A stretch of DNA of 31,870 nucleotides, taken from NCBI RefSeq assembly GCF_040797425.1, contig NZ_JBFNEH010000043.1:1-31870 (forward strand), written 5' to 3'. A model generated the notes under the pieces. It did no database searches and was not told the origin of the DNA. It saw only the letters and a list, made by a program, of their open reading frames with translations. Of this stretch, positions 14,375 to 22,586 are shown in pieces (position 1 is the stretch's first letter; every line of letters starts with the position of its first letter). Source of the DNA: Symbiobacterium sp040797425. GTDB lineage: Bacteria > Bacillota > Sulfobacillia > Symbiobacteriales > Symbiobacteriaceae. The position numbers were made by a program, and so were the translations under genes.

Positions 14375-16774
14375 TCACCTCGCAGCCGAAATGGCGGCCG
14401 CAGGCCGATTGAGCCCGTACGCCGCGATGAGCCACGCCAGGGTCGACTCGGCCCCCTGGTTCCGGTTGACCCCGTGCTCGCTCAGGCCGTCATGGCAACC
14501 CCCCGTCTCGGGGTCCAGCAGCGGCAGCCCCAGCGCGTTGCGGCCTGTGAACCAGCGGGCCACGTCCACGGCCAGGTTGTGCCACGACCGGTCGCCGGTG
14601 AGGTAGGCCGCCTCCTGGCACGCCAGGACCATCGAGGCCGCCTCCACCGGCTGCTGGTCGAAGTCGGCCCGCAGGCCGCCCTTCACGTACCAGCCCTGGT
14701 TGCCGATCGGCCAGAAGACGCCGCCGCGGAAGGTGACCTCGGCCAGGAACTCCAGGGCCGCCAGGCCGACCTGCCCGTAACCCGGGGCGTCCAGGGTCCG
14801 CGCCGCCCGCAGGAGGGCGAAGGGGAGGAGGGCGTTGTCGTAGGTGAGCCGCTCCTCAAACCAGGCCCAGTCCCGGGTGCGGTTCTGCTTCCACGCCCGG
14901 GAGAGGCGCTCGGCGCTGCGGACCAGCAGCGTGCGCACCTCTTCGTCGTCGGGCCCGCCGTCCGGGCGCACCCCCGCGCGCCGGTGCAACAGCCACTCCG
15001 ACGTGGCCACCGCCAGGCCCGCCCACCCCCGCAGGGACTGGAACGATTCGCAGGCCCCCAGCCCCCGGGCGAACACGTGGGCAGCCGTCCAGGCGGCGGG
15101 CCGGCCCGCCAGGTGCATGGCCGCCGCCGCCAGCCCCCAGAGGCAGCGCGCGTGGCAGTCTTCCGACCGCTCTTCTTCCAGCGGGCGGCGGTCGTAGCCG
15201 AACGCGTTGTGGAACCAGCCGTCAGGCTGCTGGGCGTAGGCCAGGAAGGCCAGGTAGGTGTCGTGCATGCCCGCCGCGGTCGCATCCCCCGCCCTGGCCG
15301 CCCAGACCGAGACCAGCAGGGCCCGGGCGTTGTCGTCGGCGGTATACCCGGTGGCCAGGCTGGGGATGTGGCCCACCGCGTGCTGGATGACGCCGGTGGT
15401 GTCGGTCAGCCGCTGCAGGTGCGTGAGCCGGGGCGCCGGCAGGGGATCGCTCTGGGTGGCCGCGCCCGCGGGCGCCGTGCGAACGGAGGCCGCACCGACT
15501 GGTTGCATCTGGGCCGCGGCCGTGCCGGTCGGCGGCACCTGGACCGCCAGCGAACCGGCCTGCGCCTTCTGCGCCACACCCGCACCCGTCTGTGGTGTAT
15601 GGCTTGCAGTCGCGGGGCCGGACTGCACTCGTGCCCCCCGGGAGGTGAGCCGCGTCACCAGGTCGACGTAGGACTGCCCCACCTCGGGCCAGGTGAAACC
15701 CTTCGCCCGGGCGCGGGCGGCCGCGGACAGGCTGCTCCGCAGCCCCTGGTCTGTAGCCAGCTCGCGCAGCGCTTGCCCCATCGCTGCGGCGTCGCCGAAG
15801 GGCACCAGCACACCGACGCCGCTGCCCAGGAGTTCGGTGGCGTACACGTACGGCGTCGAGATGATGGCCTTCCCCATGGCCAGCGCGTAGGTGAGCGTGC
15901 CGCTGCTGATCTGCTGGGCGCCGGGATACGGGGTGAGATAGATGTCGGCCGCCTGCAGGTACCCCAGCAGTTCGGCCTCGTCGAGGTAGCGGTTGACGAA
16001 GCGCACGTGGTCGGCGAGCCCCAGTTCCGCCACCCGCGCCTCCAGCCCGTGCCGGTAGCGCTCGCCCTGCCAGCGCAGCACCTCCGGGTGGGTGGCGCCC
16101 ACCACCAGGTAGAGGAGATCGGGGCAGCTCTCCACCGCCAGCGCCATCGCTTCCAGCGCCGTTTCGATGCCCTTGCCCGGGCCGAGGAGCCCGAAGGTCA
16201 TGGCCACGGTCCGGCCCGAGAGCCCGAGGCGCGCCTTCCACTCGTCGGCCGACCCCCTGGGCGGGACGGGCACGCCGTGGGGGATGTACACGATGCGCTC
16301 AGGGTCCACGCCGTGGACCTGCTGGATGATCTCCGCACCCCTGTGGGCCATCACCACCGCCACGTCGATGCGATCCAGCAGCTCCGCCATGGACCGGTGA
16401 TATTCCGGCTCAGGCTGGGCGAGCACGGTATGTAAGGTGGCGATGACGGGGATCTTGAGCCCGTCCAGCAGGTGGTTCACCATGTTGCCGGCGGTGCCGC
16501 CGTAGATGCCGAACTCGTGCTGCAGCAGCACCGCGTCGTAGCCGTTCTCGTTCAGGAACCGGGCCGCCCGGCGGTAGTCAATCTCCACGCTGTCGCGAAT
16601 CAGGAGAACGGTCTCCGGCCGCTGCTCCTGATCCGTGTCGTCCTTGACCACCGCCGCCACGTTCACCTCTTGCGCCCCCGCGGCGAGCAGTCCGCCCCGC
16701 AGGTGCTCGGAGAAGGTCGCCAGCCCGCACTTCCGGGGCGGATAGGTACTCACGATCGCCAGCCGCAAGCCCAA
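14375..16774 (-). CDS. GT4-type glycosyltransferase fused to a C-terminal glycosidase-like helical domain
   Basis: A 799-residue two-part enzyme. Residues 1-380 are a GT-B glycosyltransferase: start LAIVSTYPPRKCGLATF, LLQHEFGIYGG, then TFGLLGPGKGIETALEA and YPGAQQISSGTLTYALAMGKAIIST. Residues about 381-448 are an Ala/Gly/Thr/Pro/Gln-rich linker with a loose 20-residue repeat. Residues 450-799 (ATGYTADDNARALLV, EDCHARCLWGLAAAAMHLAG, WFEERLTYDNALLPFALLRAAR) look like an all-helical glycoside-processing fold, by inference. TTG 16774 is preferred because GGAGGTG lies seven bases upstream; the ATG in between is out of frame. Only six bases separate it from the nucleotidyltransferase gene. It probably builds a mannose- or glucose-containing glycan or solute. 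Confidence 0.85.
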   Translation of the reverse strand: MGLRLAIVSTYPPRKCGLATFSEHLRGGLLAAGAQEVNVAAVVKDDTDQEQRPETVLLIRDSVEIDYRRAARFLNENGYDAVLLQHEFGIYGGTAGNMVNHLLDGLKIPVIATLHTVLAQPEPEYHRSMAELLDRIDVAVVMAHRGAEIIQQVHGVDPERIVYIPHGVPVPPRGSADEWKARLGLSGRTVAMTFGLLGPGKGIETALEAMALAVESCPDLLYLVVGATHPEVLRWQGERYRHGLEARVAELGLADHVRFVNRYLDEAELLGYLQAADIYLTPYPGAQQISSGTLTYALAMGKAIISTPYVYATELLGSGVGVLVPFGDAAAMGQALRELATDQGLRSSLSAAARARAKGFTWPEVGQSYVDLVTRLTSRGARVQSGPATASHTPQTGAGVAQKAQAGSLAVQVPPTGTAAAQMQPVGAASVRTAPAGAATQSDPLPAPRLTHLQRLTDTTGVIQHAVGHIPSLATGYTADDNARALLVSVWAARAGDATAAGMHDTYLAFLAYAQQPDGWFHNAFGYDRRPLEEERSEDCHARCLWGLAAAAMHLAGRPAAWTAAHVFARGLGACESFQSLRGWAGLAVATSEWLLHRRAGVRPDGGPDDEEVRTLLVRSAERLSRAWKQNRTRDWAWFEERLTYDNALLPFALLRAARTLDAPGYGQVGLAALEFLAEVTFRGGVFWPIGNQGWYVKGGLRADFDQQPVEAASMVLACQEAAYLTGDRSWHNLAVDVARWFTGRNALGLPLLDPETGGCHDGLSEHGVNRNQGAESTLAWLIAAYGLNRPAAAISAAR

Positions 16775-16780
16775 GGCCCA

Positions 16781-17812
16781 TCACCTCCAACCGGCCAGGA
16801 GCACGTTCTCGACGCTGCCCCCGCCGATGCCCGTGGCAAATCCGATCACCGAGTGATGTACGGTTGTGCCCGCGCCCACGCGCGCACCGTCCCACAGCAC
16901 AGATTCGCTGACGCGCGCCCCCTTGCTGATGACGCAGCGGGCGCCCACCACGGCCCTGGGTCCCACAAGGGCACCCTCTTCGATAATCGCGCCCGGACCG
17001 ATGTAGACGGGCGGGATCAGCCGGGCCAGGGGGGAGACCTGGGCGTCGTCGGCCTGCCAGAGGGCGGGGCCGCGGGTCGGCGCTGTGACCGCGATCGGAC
17101 ATCTGCCCTCCAGGATGTCGCGGTGCAGCTGCAGATAGCGTTCCCTGGTGCCGATGTCCTTCCAGTACCCCGTGCAGGCGTGGCCGAATACCCGCACGCC
17201 CTCCCGCAGCAGGGACGGGAAGGTCTCGCGCTCGACGGAGACGGCGCGCCCCTCGGGAATCCATGACAAAACGCCCGGGTTGAAGACGTACACTCCGGCG
17301 TTGACCAGCCGGCTCTCCGTCTCACCCGGGCGTGGCTTTTCCACGAATCGTGTTACTCGATTGCTCATATCCAGTTCAACAGCGCCATAGGCGGACGGAT
17401 CGGCCACCTCAACCAACCCGATGGTCACCTGGGCGTCCTGGCTGCGGTGGAAGTCCAGCAGCCCCTGGAAGTCGAACGTCTGTACAATATCAGCGTTTAG
17501 GATCAGGAGCGTATCGTCTGGGTCGGGTCCGGCGGCGAAGCGAATGGCCCCGCCCGTGCCCAGCGGTTCCGGTTCGATCGCGAAGCGAAGCCTCACGCCG
17601 GGCGGCGGCTCACGGAAGTAGTTCGTGACGACCTCCTTGCCGTGACGGAGGCTGAGCGTGATGTCGGTGATCCCGAACGTGACAAGTTGCTCGATCAACC
17701 GACTGAGCCAGGGCTTGCCGAGTACGGGCACCATGGGTTTCGGCAGCTCAACCGTCAGGGGATGGAGCCTTGTGCCCAGCCCACCAGCGAGCAGGATTGC
17801 GCGAACGGCCAT
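16781..17812 (-). CDS. Sugar-phosphate nucleotidyltransferase (mannose-1-phosphate guanylyltransferase-like)
   Basis: A 343-residue enzyme. The N-terminal nucleotidyltransferase domain has LLAGGLGTRLHPLT (7-20), PKPMVPVLGKPWL, EPLGTGGAI and LILNADIV. The C-terminal left-handed beta-helix has hexapeptides such as YIGPGAIIEEGALVGPRAVVGARCVI. It makes an NDP-sugar from a hexose-1-phosphate and NTP; GDP-mannose is the best guess from the mutase and glycosyltransferase partners, but UDP- or dTDP-glucose cannot be excluded. ATG 17812 has GGAGGG six bases upstream. It is the first gene of the operon and lies directly behind the CIRCE-bearing promoter, so it should be repressed by HrcA and induced by heat. 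Confidence 0.85.
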   Translation of the reverse strand: MAVRAILLAGGLGTRLHPLTVELPKPMVPVLGKPWLSRLIEQLVTFGITDITLSLRHGKEVVTNYFREPPPGVRLRFAIEPEPLGTGGAIRFAAGPDPDDTLLILNADIVQTFDFQGLLDFHRSQDAQVTIGLVEVADPSAYGAVELDMSNRVTRFVEKPRPGETESRLVNAGVYVFNPGVLSWIPEGRAVSVERETFPSLLREGVRVFGHACTGYWKDIGTRERYLQLHRDILEGRCPIAVTAPTRGPALWQADDAQVSPLARLIPPVYIGPGAIIEEGALVGPRAVVGARCVISKGARVSESVLWDGARVGAGTTVHHSVIGFATGIGGGSVENVLLAGWR

Positions 17813-17842
17813 GACTTTCCCTCCTCGGACAATATAAAGTTG

Positions 17843-17869
17843 TTAGCACTCGCGCATGGTGAGTGCTAG
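17843..17869 (-). promoter_or_regulatory. CIRCE element (HrcA operator)
   Basis: TTAGCACTC (17843-17851), a nine-base spacer, and GAGTGCTAG (17861-17869) match the CIRCE consensus TTAGCACTC-N9-GAGTGCTAA at 17 of 18 positions. It lies a few bases downstream of the -10 box of the glycan operon promoter, which is the classical position for HrcA repression of groE and dnaK. Confidence 0.93.
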
Positions 17870-17878
17870 CACTGAGAT

Positions 17879-17907
17879 ATTCTAGCACGGCATGCAGCAG
17901 GTGGCAA
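17879..17907 (-). promoter_or_regulatory. Sigma-A promoter of the glycan operon
   Basis: On the minus strand TTGCCA (17907-17902) and TAGAAT (17884-17879) are spaced by 17 bases. The predicted start near 17872 places CIRCE at the beginning of the transcript, 60 bases before the ATG. Confidence 0.85.
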
Positions 17908-17924
17908 GCAGCGTTTCCTTCCTG

Positions 17925-19172
17925 CTAATGGTATTCGCTCTCGTAGCCGAAGATGCGCTCGCAGGCGCGGCGCACCGCGTCCACCCGCTCTGCCGGGCAG
18001 AAGACGTACATCCGCCAGAGCCCCTCGTACTGCCGGGCCATGGCGGCCACCTCGCCGGAGCGGTCCAGTTCCAGGAGCGGGCCGATGCCGTGGCGGGAGC
18101 GGACGGGCACCCGCACCTCCTTGAAGTAGCTCCTCCTCGGGCAGTACACGATCACCTGACCGGGCTTCAGCCGGGCCTTCCGGGCGATCTGCTCCTCCAG
18201 TTCCTCCCGGGCCTCGGACTGGCCTCCGTAACGGGCGATGAACTCGTCCGTCCGGTCGCCCAGGGTGTCGCCCGACAGCACGTAGGCCCGCTTGTACAGG
18301 CGTCTGTCGATGACGCCCTCCACCAGCTGCTGGATGATCCCGGGTCCGGGCAGCCGCGCCAGCAGGTCGAGGAAGGTCTGGTCGCCCAGGCCGTACAGCG
18401 CCTCCTCCCTTAGGCCGGTGTGGCGCACGTGCAGCTCCACCGCCTTGGAGATCATCGCCCCGGCGGCAATCTTCGTGTGGTGGAGGTAGAGCCGTTCGGT
18501 GAGCACGTAGCGCATGCGGAGGAGGTGGATGATCTCGGTGCGGGCGTCAGGCCGGTCGAGGCCGTGCTTCACCATGTTGATGAGCAGCCGGCCGTCCTCC
18601 TTCACGAAGTAGGAGAGCACCCGGTCGTCGTAGTTCATCCGCAGGCCTGCGAAGAAGGAATCCCGCCGCAGGTAGTCCAGCAGGTCGGCGTCGATGGTGG
18701 ACGAGACCACCTGGCCCATCCAGGGCGCCGGCGGGCGGCCGCTCAGGATCGCCTTTACCCCGTCCAGGTAGCCCGCGGCGGCCAGCACCCGGCCCAGCTC
18801 GCTCTGGATGCCCAGGAAGTACTCGAGCCGGGGGCCGGCGTCGTGGCGGGGGAAAATCTGCCGTTCGTCCTCGAAGGTGTGGCCGTAGGGGATGTGGGTC
18901 ACGTCGTGCACCAGCATGGCCAGGCGCACCAGCTGCGCCTCCTCGGGGTCGATGGCGCAGCCCTGGAGGCGCAGGGATTCGAGCATCCGGTGGGCCATGT
19001 GCAGCGCGCCGAGGCTGTGGTCGAAGCGGGTGTGGACGCACCCCGGGAAGACCAGGTGCGCCGTACCCAGCTGCTTGATGGTGCGGAGCCGCTGCATCTC
19101 GCGGGTGTCGAGCACTCGGGCCTCGGTGTCGGTGAGGAAGATGTCCCCGTGGACGGGGTCGCGCACTTGCAT
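17925..19172 (-). CDS. HD-domain phosphohydrolase (YwfO-like)
   Basis: A 415-residue HD superfamily protein resembling dNTP triphosphohydrolases. The metal-binding set is visible: HTRFDHSLGALHMA (His47, Asp51-His52), MLVHDVTHIPYGHTFEDE (His89-Asp90, His93) and STIDADLLDYLRRDSFF. Its start, MQVRDPVHGDIFLTDTEARVLDTREMQRLRTIKQLG, is typical of the YwfO/SamHD1-like branch. ATG 19172 is chosen because conservation begins there; the upstream open frame overlaps the PBP terminator. The ribosome binding site is weak. It lies between the PBP gene and the glycan operon on the same strand, but each neighbour has its own terminator or promoter. The exact nucleotide substrate is unknown. Confidence 0.88.
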   Translation of the reverse strand: MQVRDPVHGDIFLTDTEARVLDTREMQRLRTIKQLGTAHLVFPGCVHTRFDHSLGALHMAHRMLESLRLQGCAIDPEEAQLVRLAMLVHDVTHIPYGHTFEDERQIFPRHDAGPRLEYFLGIQSELGRVLAAAGYLDGVKAILSGRPPAPWMGQVVSSTIDADLLDYLRRDSFFAGLRMNYDDRVLSYFVKEDGRLLINMVKHGLDRPDARTEIIHLLRMRYVLTERLYLHHTKIAAGAMISKAVELHVRHTGLREEALYGLGDQTFLDLLARLPGPGIIQQLVEGVIDRRLYKRAYVLSGDTLGDRTDEFIARYGGQSEAREELEEQIARKARLKPGQVIVYCPRRSYFKEVRVPVRSRHGIGPLLELDRSGEVAAMARQYEGLWRMYVFCPAERVDAVRRACERIFGYESEYH

Positions 19173-19293
19173 GGTGATCACCCGAACGGAAGTTTCTGCC
19201 CGCGTGGACGGGAACCCTGCCGCCGCGCGGGGAAGCGTCACCACCAGGGGTAGTGTGCACCGCGTGGCGTCGCCCGGCACAGAAAAGGAAAGG

Positions 19294-19320
19294 GGGGAAC
19301 CAGATGTGCTCTGGTTCCCC
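19294..19320 (-). terminator. Terminator of the PBP gene
   Basis: GGGGAACCAG (19294-19303) and CTGGTTCCCC (19311-19320) form a perfect 10-bp stem with a seven-base loop. Read on the minus strand it is followed by CCTTTCCTTTTCTG, and it lies 17 bases after the PBP stop. Confidence 0.85.
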
Positions 19321-19336
19321 TGCGGTCTCGTCTCCG

Positions 19337-22156
19337 TCATGGGTTGGTACCGGCGCCGCCCTCCGCGCTGCTTCCGGCGTCATCGCCGCCGGAGCTGCCA
19401 GGGTTGCCGTCCAGGTAACCGCCGATGTTACTCCAGTAGTTGCTCCGCGACCCGTTGCCGGTGTTGCCTCCGGTGCTGCTGCCGGAAGGGGACCCGGCGT
19501 TGCTGCCGGGGCCGCTGCTGCTTCCACCAGGGGTGGGCCCTGCGTTGTTCCCCGTGTTGCCGCCGGGACTGGTCCCCGTGTGGGTGCGCGGGTTCGTGCC
19601 GGAGTTGGTACCCCGATTGCTGCCCTGGTTGGTTCCGGAGTTGCCGCCGGGGGTCGTCCCGGTGTTGCCGCCCGGGCTGCTGCCCGGGTTGTTTCCGGCG
19701 TTGCCGCCGGCGTTCGTGCCCGGACGGGTGCCCTGGTTGCTGCCGGGGTTCATCCCCTGGTCACTGCCGGAACCCTGTCCGGACCCGCTGCCCTTCACCG
19801 GCGTGCAGTACTCGGTGGGCACCTCCCGCCACCAGTCGGCCGGCCAGTAGCGCCAGATGTTGTTCGGGTTGGTGGGGTGCTTCACCCACGTGGTGGGCCG
19901 CTTGATCAGCGTGAGTCGCTCCGGCGTGCCCTCGCAGCCCTCCTGCCACAGGAGGTACCGCTTGATCTCCTTGCCGTCGCTGGTGGTGAGGAACGGCACC
20001 TGCACCACCTCGACCTGCTGGAACCACGTCTCGGGCTGGGGCTCGTGACCCACCAGGAACCAGTCGGTCTTGATCTGGTCCTGCGGGCACCAGATGGACG
20101 GCTGGTTGCCGGTCATCGCACAGTACTGCGCCTGGACCACGCCCCGCGGCCGCTCCCAGTCGGGCGGGGCTTCCTGGTAGTACTCGTCCATGATCGCCGT
20201 CCAGATCCGGGTGGGCGGCCCTGCGCCCGTCCAGTTCTTGACGCCGTACGGAAGCCGCTGGCGGCCCTCGTCGTTGTCGTAGCCCGTCCAGACGCCGACG
20301 ACGATCTCAGACGTGAAGCCGATGAACCAGGCGTCGTGCCAGTCCTCGGTGGTGCCGGTCTTGCCGCCGGCCGGCCAGCCGTGCCAACCCTTGGTCTCGT
20401 ACGCCGGGGTGCCGTTCTTGATGACGCCCTTCAGCACGTCGACCATCAGCCAGGCGGCAGCTCGGTCCACCACCTGCTCCACGGCGGGCTTGGCCTCCCA
20501 GATCACCTCGCCGTACTTGTTCTCGATGCGGGTGACCACCACGGGGTCGACCTTCTGGCCGAGGTTGCCGATCACCCCGAAGGCGGCGGTCATCTCGAGG
20601 GGGGTAACGCCCCGGGTCAGGCCGCCCAGCGTGAGGGACAGGTTCTCGTCGTTATAGGCCGGGTCTTCCTCGCGCGTGACGAGCGGCAGGCCCAGCTTGC
20701 GGCCGTACTCCACGCCCTTGGCGGGGGTGACGGCCTCGAGGGTGCGCACCGCCGCGGCGTTGCGCGACTGCTCGACCACCCAGCGCATGGTCTGCAGGCC
20801 CGCGTAGTTGTACTCGTAGTTCTCGGGCCAGACGTTGGTGCCGTCTTCGTTCAGGCGGGGCGGCGAGTCGTCGATGATGGTCGCCGGACCCCAGCCCAGG
20901 AGGTCGATGGCTGGCAAATAGGCCACGACCGGCTTGATCGTGGAGCCGGGGTCCCGCCGGGCCTGCGTCGCCCGGTTGAAGCCCAGCATGTGGTCGTGAT
21001 GCATGCCGCCCACCAGGGCCAGTACCTCGCCGGTCCGGTGGTCCATGACCACCACCGCAGCCTCCGGGACCTCGGTGTCCTCCTTGCCGCTGAACTCCAC
21101 CGTGGCGGCGGGCATGATCTCCCACAGCTTCTCCTCGGCGATGCGCTGCTTCTCCGGGTCGAGGGCCGTATAGATGCGGAGCCCCTTCTGGTAGAGGTCA
21201 TCGGCCGTGAAGGTGGGCAGGTTGTACTTGGCCGCCTCGTCGGGGTCGGTCAGGATCGTGATGACGTGGTCCACGTACCAGTCGCCGGTGAACGTGACGG
21301 AGGTGGGGGTGACCTCGGCCCGCTTCAGCTGCGGGACCTCCTTTTTGAGCCGCTCGGCCTCAGCGGCGTCGAGGTAGCCCTGCTCCACCATCAGGTCCAG
21401 CACGATCGCCCGCCGCTCCAGGGCGCCCTCCAGGTTGGTGAAAGGGTTGTACTCCGAGGGACCCTTCAGGATGCCGGCCAGCAGCGCCCCCTCGGAGAGG
21501 GTGAGCTCGCTGGCGTGCTTGGAGAAGTACATCTGGGCGGCGGCTTCGATGCCGTAGGCCTGGCCGCCCCAGGCGACGGTGTTCAGGTACTGCTCCAGGA
21601 TCTCATCCTTGGTGTAGCGCCGCTCCAGCTGGATGGCGATCAGCATCTCCTGGACCTTGCGCTTCATGGTCTGGTCGAGGGTGAGGAAGGCGTTGCGGGC
21701 CAGCTGCATGGTGATGGTGGAGCCGCCCTCCAGCTGGGACCCCGGCACCCCCAGGACGTACTTGATGTCCGACCAGACGGCGCCCGCCAGCCGGATGGGG
21801 TCGATGCCGAAGTGCTCCCGGAACCGCCGGTCCTCCACGGCGATCACGGCGTTGCGCACGTCCTCCGGGATGTCCTCCAGGTCCACCAGCACCCGGTTCT
21901 CCTTGGCCGCCAGCTCATAGACCTTGTTGCCGTAGCGGTCGTAGATGATCGAGGTGAGCGAGGGGTCAAATGCCTCGAAGGTGGGCAGGTCCTGGTACGC
22001 CTGGTATACGTACGCACCCGCCAGGCCGGCGCCACCGATCATCAAGCCCAGGAAGACGAAGAAGGCCAGGGCGAGCCAGCGGCGTACGCCTTTGCGCTTC
22101 TTCTTTGGGGCCTTACGTTCCGGTGGTGAACCGTCAGGCCGTCGGGTATTGGGCAA
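19337..22156 (-). CDS. Class A penicillin-binding protein (PBP1A-type) with Asn/Gly-rich tail
   Basis: A 939-residue bifunctional peptidoglycan synthase. A basic cytoplasmic N terminus (PKKKRKG) precedes one membrane helix (about 25-51). The GT51 glycosyltransferase follows, with catalytic Glu in AVEDRRFREHFGID (about 108) and GGSTITMQLARN (144-155). The transpeptidase has STIK (405-408), SRN (464-466) and KTGTT (599-603), and it acts outside the cell. From about residue 789 on, 150 residues of Gly, Asn, Ser, Thr and Pro repeats form a disordered tail. TTG 22156 is chosen since GGAGGTG lies six bases upstream; the longer frame from 22174 would include the ribosome binding site. It is divergent from the tyrS T-box transcript. 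Which of several PBP1 paralogues it is cannot be said. Confidence 0.92.
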   Translation of the reverse strand: MPNTRRPDGSPPERKAPKKKRKGVRRWLALAFFVFLGLMIGGAGLAGAYVYQAYQDLPTFEAFDPSLTSIIYDRYGNKVYELAAKENRVLVDLEDIPEDVRNAVIAVEDRRFREHFGIDPIRLAGAVWSDIKYVLGVPGSQLEGGSTITMQLARNAFLTLDQTMKRKVQEMLIAIQLERRYTKDEILEQYLNTVAWGGQAYGIEAAAQMYFSKHASELTLSEGALLAGILKGPSEYNPFTNLEGALERRAIVLDLMVEQGYLDAAEAERLKKEVPQLKRAEVTPTSVTFTGDWYVDHVITILTDPDEAAKYNLPTFTADDLYQKGLRIYTALDPEKQRIAEEKLWEIMPAATVEFSGKEDTEVPEAAVVVMDHRTGEVLALVGGMHHDHMLGFNRATQARRDPGSTIKPVVAYLPAIDLLGWGPATIIDDSPPRLNEDGTNVWPENYEYNYAGLQTMRWVVEQSRNAAAVRTLEAVTPAKGVEYGRKLGLPLVTREEDPAYNDENLSLTLGGLTRGVTPLEMTAAFGVIGNLGQKVDPVVVTRIENKYGEVIWEAKPAVEQVVDRAAAWLMVDVLKGVIKNGTPAYETKGWHGWPAGGKTGTTEDWHDAWFIGFTSEIVVGVWTGYDNDEGRQRLPYGVKNWTGAGPPTRIWTAIMDEYYQEAPPDWERPRGVVQAQYCAMTGNQPSIWCPQDQIKTDWFLVGHEPQPETWFQQVEVVQVPFLTTSDGKEIKRYLLWQEGCEGTPERLTLIKRPTTWVKHPTNPNNIWRYWPADWWREVPTEYCTPVKGSGSGQGSGSDQGMNPGSNQGTRPGTNAGGNAGNNPGSSPGGNTGTTPGGNSGTNQGSNRGTNSGTNPRTHTGTSPGGNTGNNAGPTPGGSSSGPGSNAGSPSGSSTGGNTGNGSRSNYWSNIGGYLDGNPGSSGGDDAGSSAEGGAGTNP
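19340..19792 (-). repeat. Tandem Asn/Gly/Pro repeat region at the PBP C terminus
   Basis: About 150 codons encode units such as NPGSNQGTRPGTNAGGN, with recurring GTN, GNN, SPGGNTG and TPGGNSG. At DNA level this is a degenerate array of GTTGCCGCCGG-like words (plus strand). Such a repeat is prone to copy-number change. Confidence 0.75.
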
Positions 22157-22224
22157 CGTAAACACCTCCAACAAAATGAGAGGAATTCGCCCTTCGCGGC
22201 GAGACTCCTTTAGCGGCCCCGGAA

Positions 22225-22253
22225 TTGCACGGGTGGAAGGGTTGTGTTAGAAT
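22225..22253 (+). promoter_or_regulatory. Sigma-A promoter of tyrS
   Basis: TTGCAC (22225-22230) and TAGAAT (22248-22253) have a 17-base spacer, with a TG at the extended -10 position. It precedes the T-box leader by about ten bases. Confidence 0.85.
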
Positions 22254-22261
22254 GTGGTGCA

Positions 22262-22556
22262 AATCGGCGATGACGGAGAGAAGTAGGTGCCGACGCCGCC
22301 GCCAGAGAGGGGCTGGTCGGTGCGAAGTCCCGGGGCCCGGCGCTGAAGTACACTCCGGAGCTGCCCGCCGAGTCCGTCGGCCAGGGGCGCCTGTGCGGCG
22401 CTCATCTGGTTAGATGGATAGACCGGGACGGTGGTTCCCCGTTAACGGAACGCAAGAGTGGGCTCCCTCCCCGGGGGTCAACCAGGGTGGTACCGCGGCG
22501 TGCCGATGCACGTCGTCCCTGGGCCAAGACGACCGGGGCAGGGCGCTTTGCTTTCC
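22262..22556 (+). ncRNA. Tyrosine T-box riboswitch upstream of tyrS
   Basis: A classical T-box leader. Stem I starts near GATGACGGAGAGAAGTAGG, with specifier codon TAC at 22349-22351 (tyrosine, followed by a purine). The T-box sequence AGGGTGGTACCGCGG lies at 22484-22498, and its TGGT pairs with the ACCA end of uncharged tRNA-Tyr. A terminator candidate follows: CG(T)CCCTG (22514-22521) with CAGGGCG (22539-22545), then CTTTGCTTTCC. A second hairpin (GCAGGGCG/CGCCCTGC) overlaps its right arm and reaches towards the ribosome binding site, so translational control cannot be excluded. Uncharged tRNA-Tyr should raise tyrS expression. Confidence 0.92.
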
Positions 22557-22586
22557 GCCCTGCTCCCAAGGGAAGGACGGTTGGCG

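Noticed and set aside
14474..16435. Plus-strand frame of 653 codons opposite the glycosyltransferase
   Set aside because: Shadow; no recognisable domain, and the minus-strand frame has clear homology and operon context.
19253..22129. Plus-strand open frame of 958 codons opposite the PBP gene
   Set aside because: It is the antisense shadow of the PBP gene, Val/Leu/His/Arg-rich with no domain. The minus strand carries all PBP motifs.
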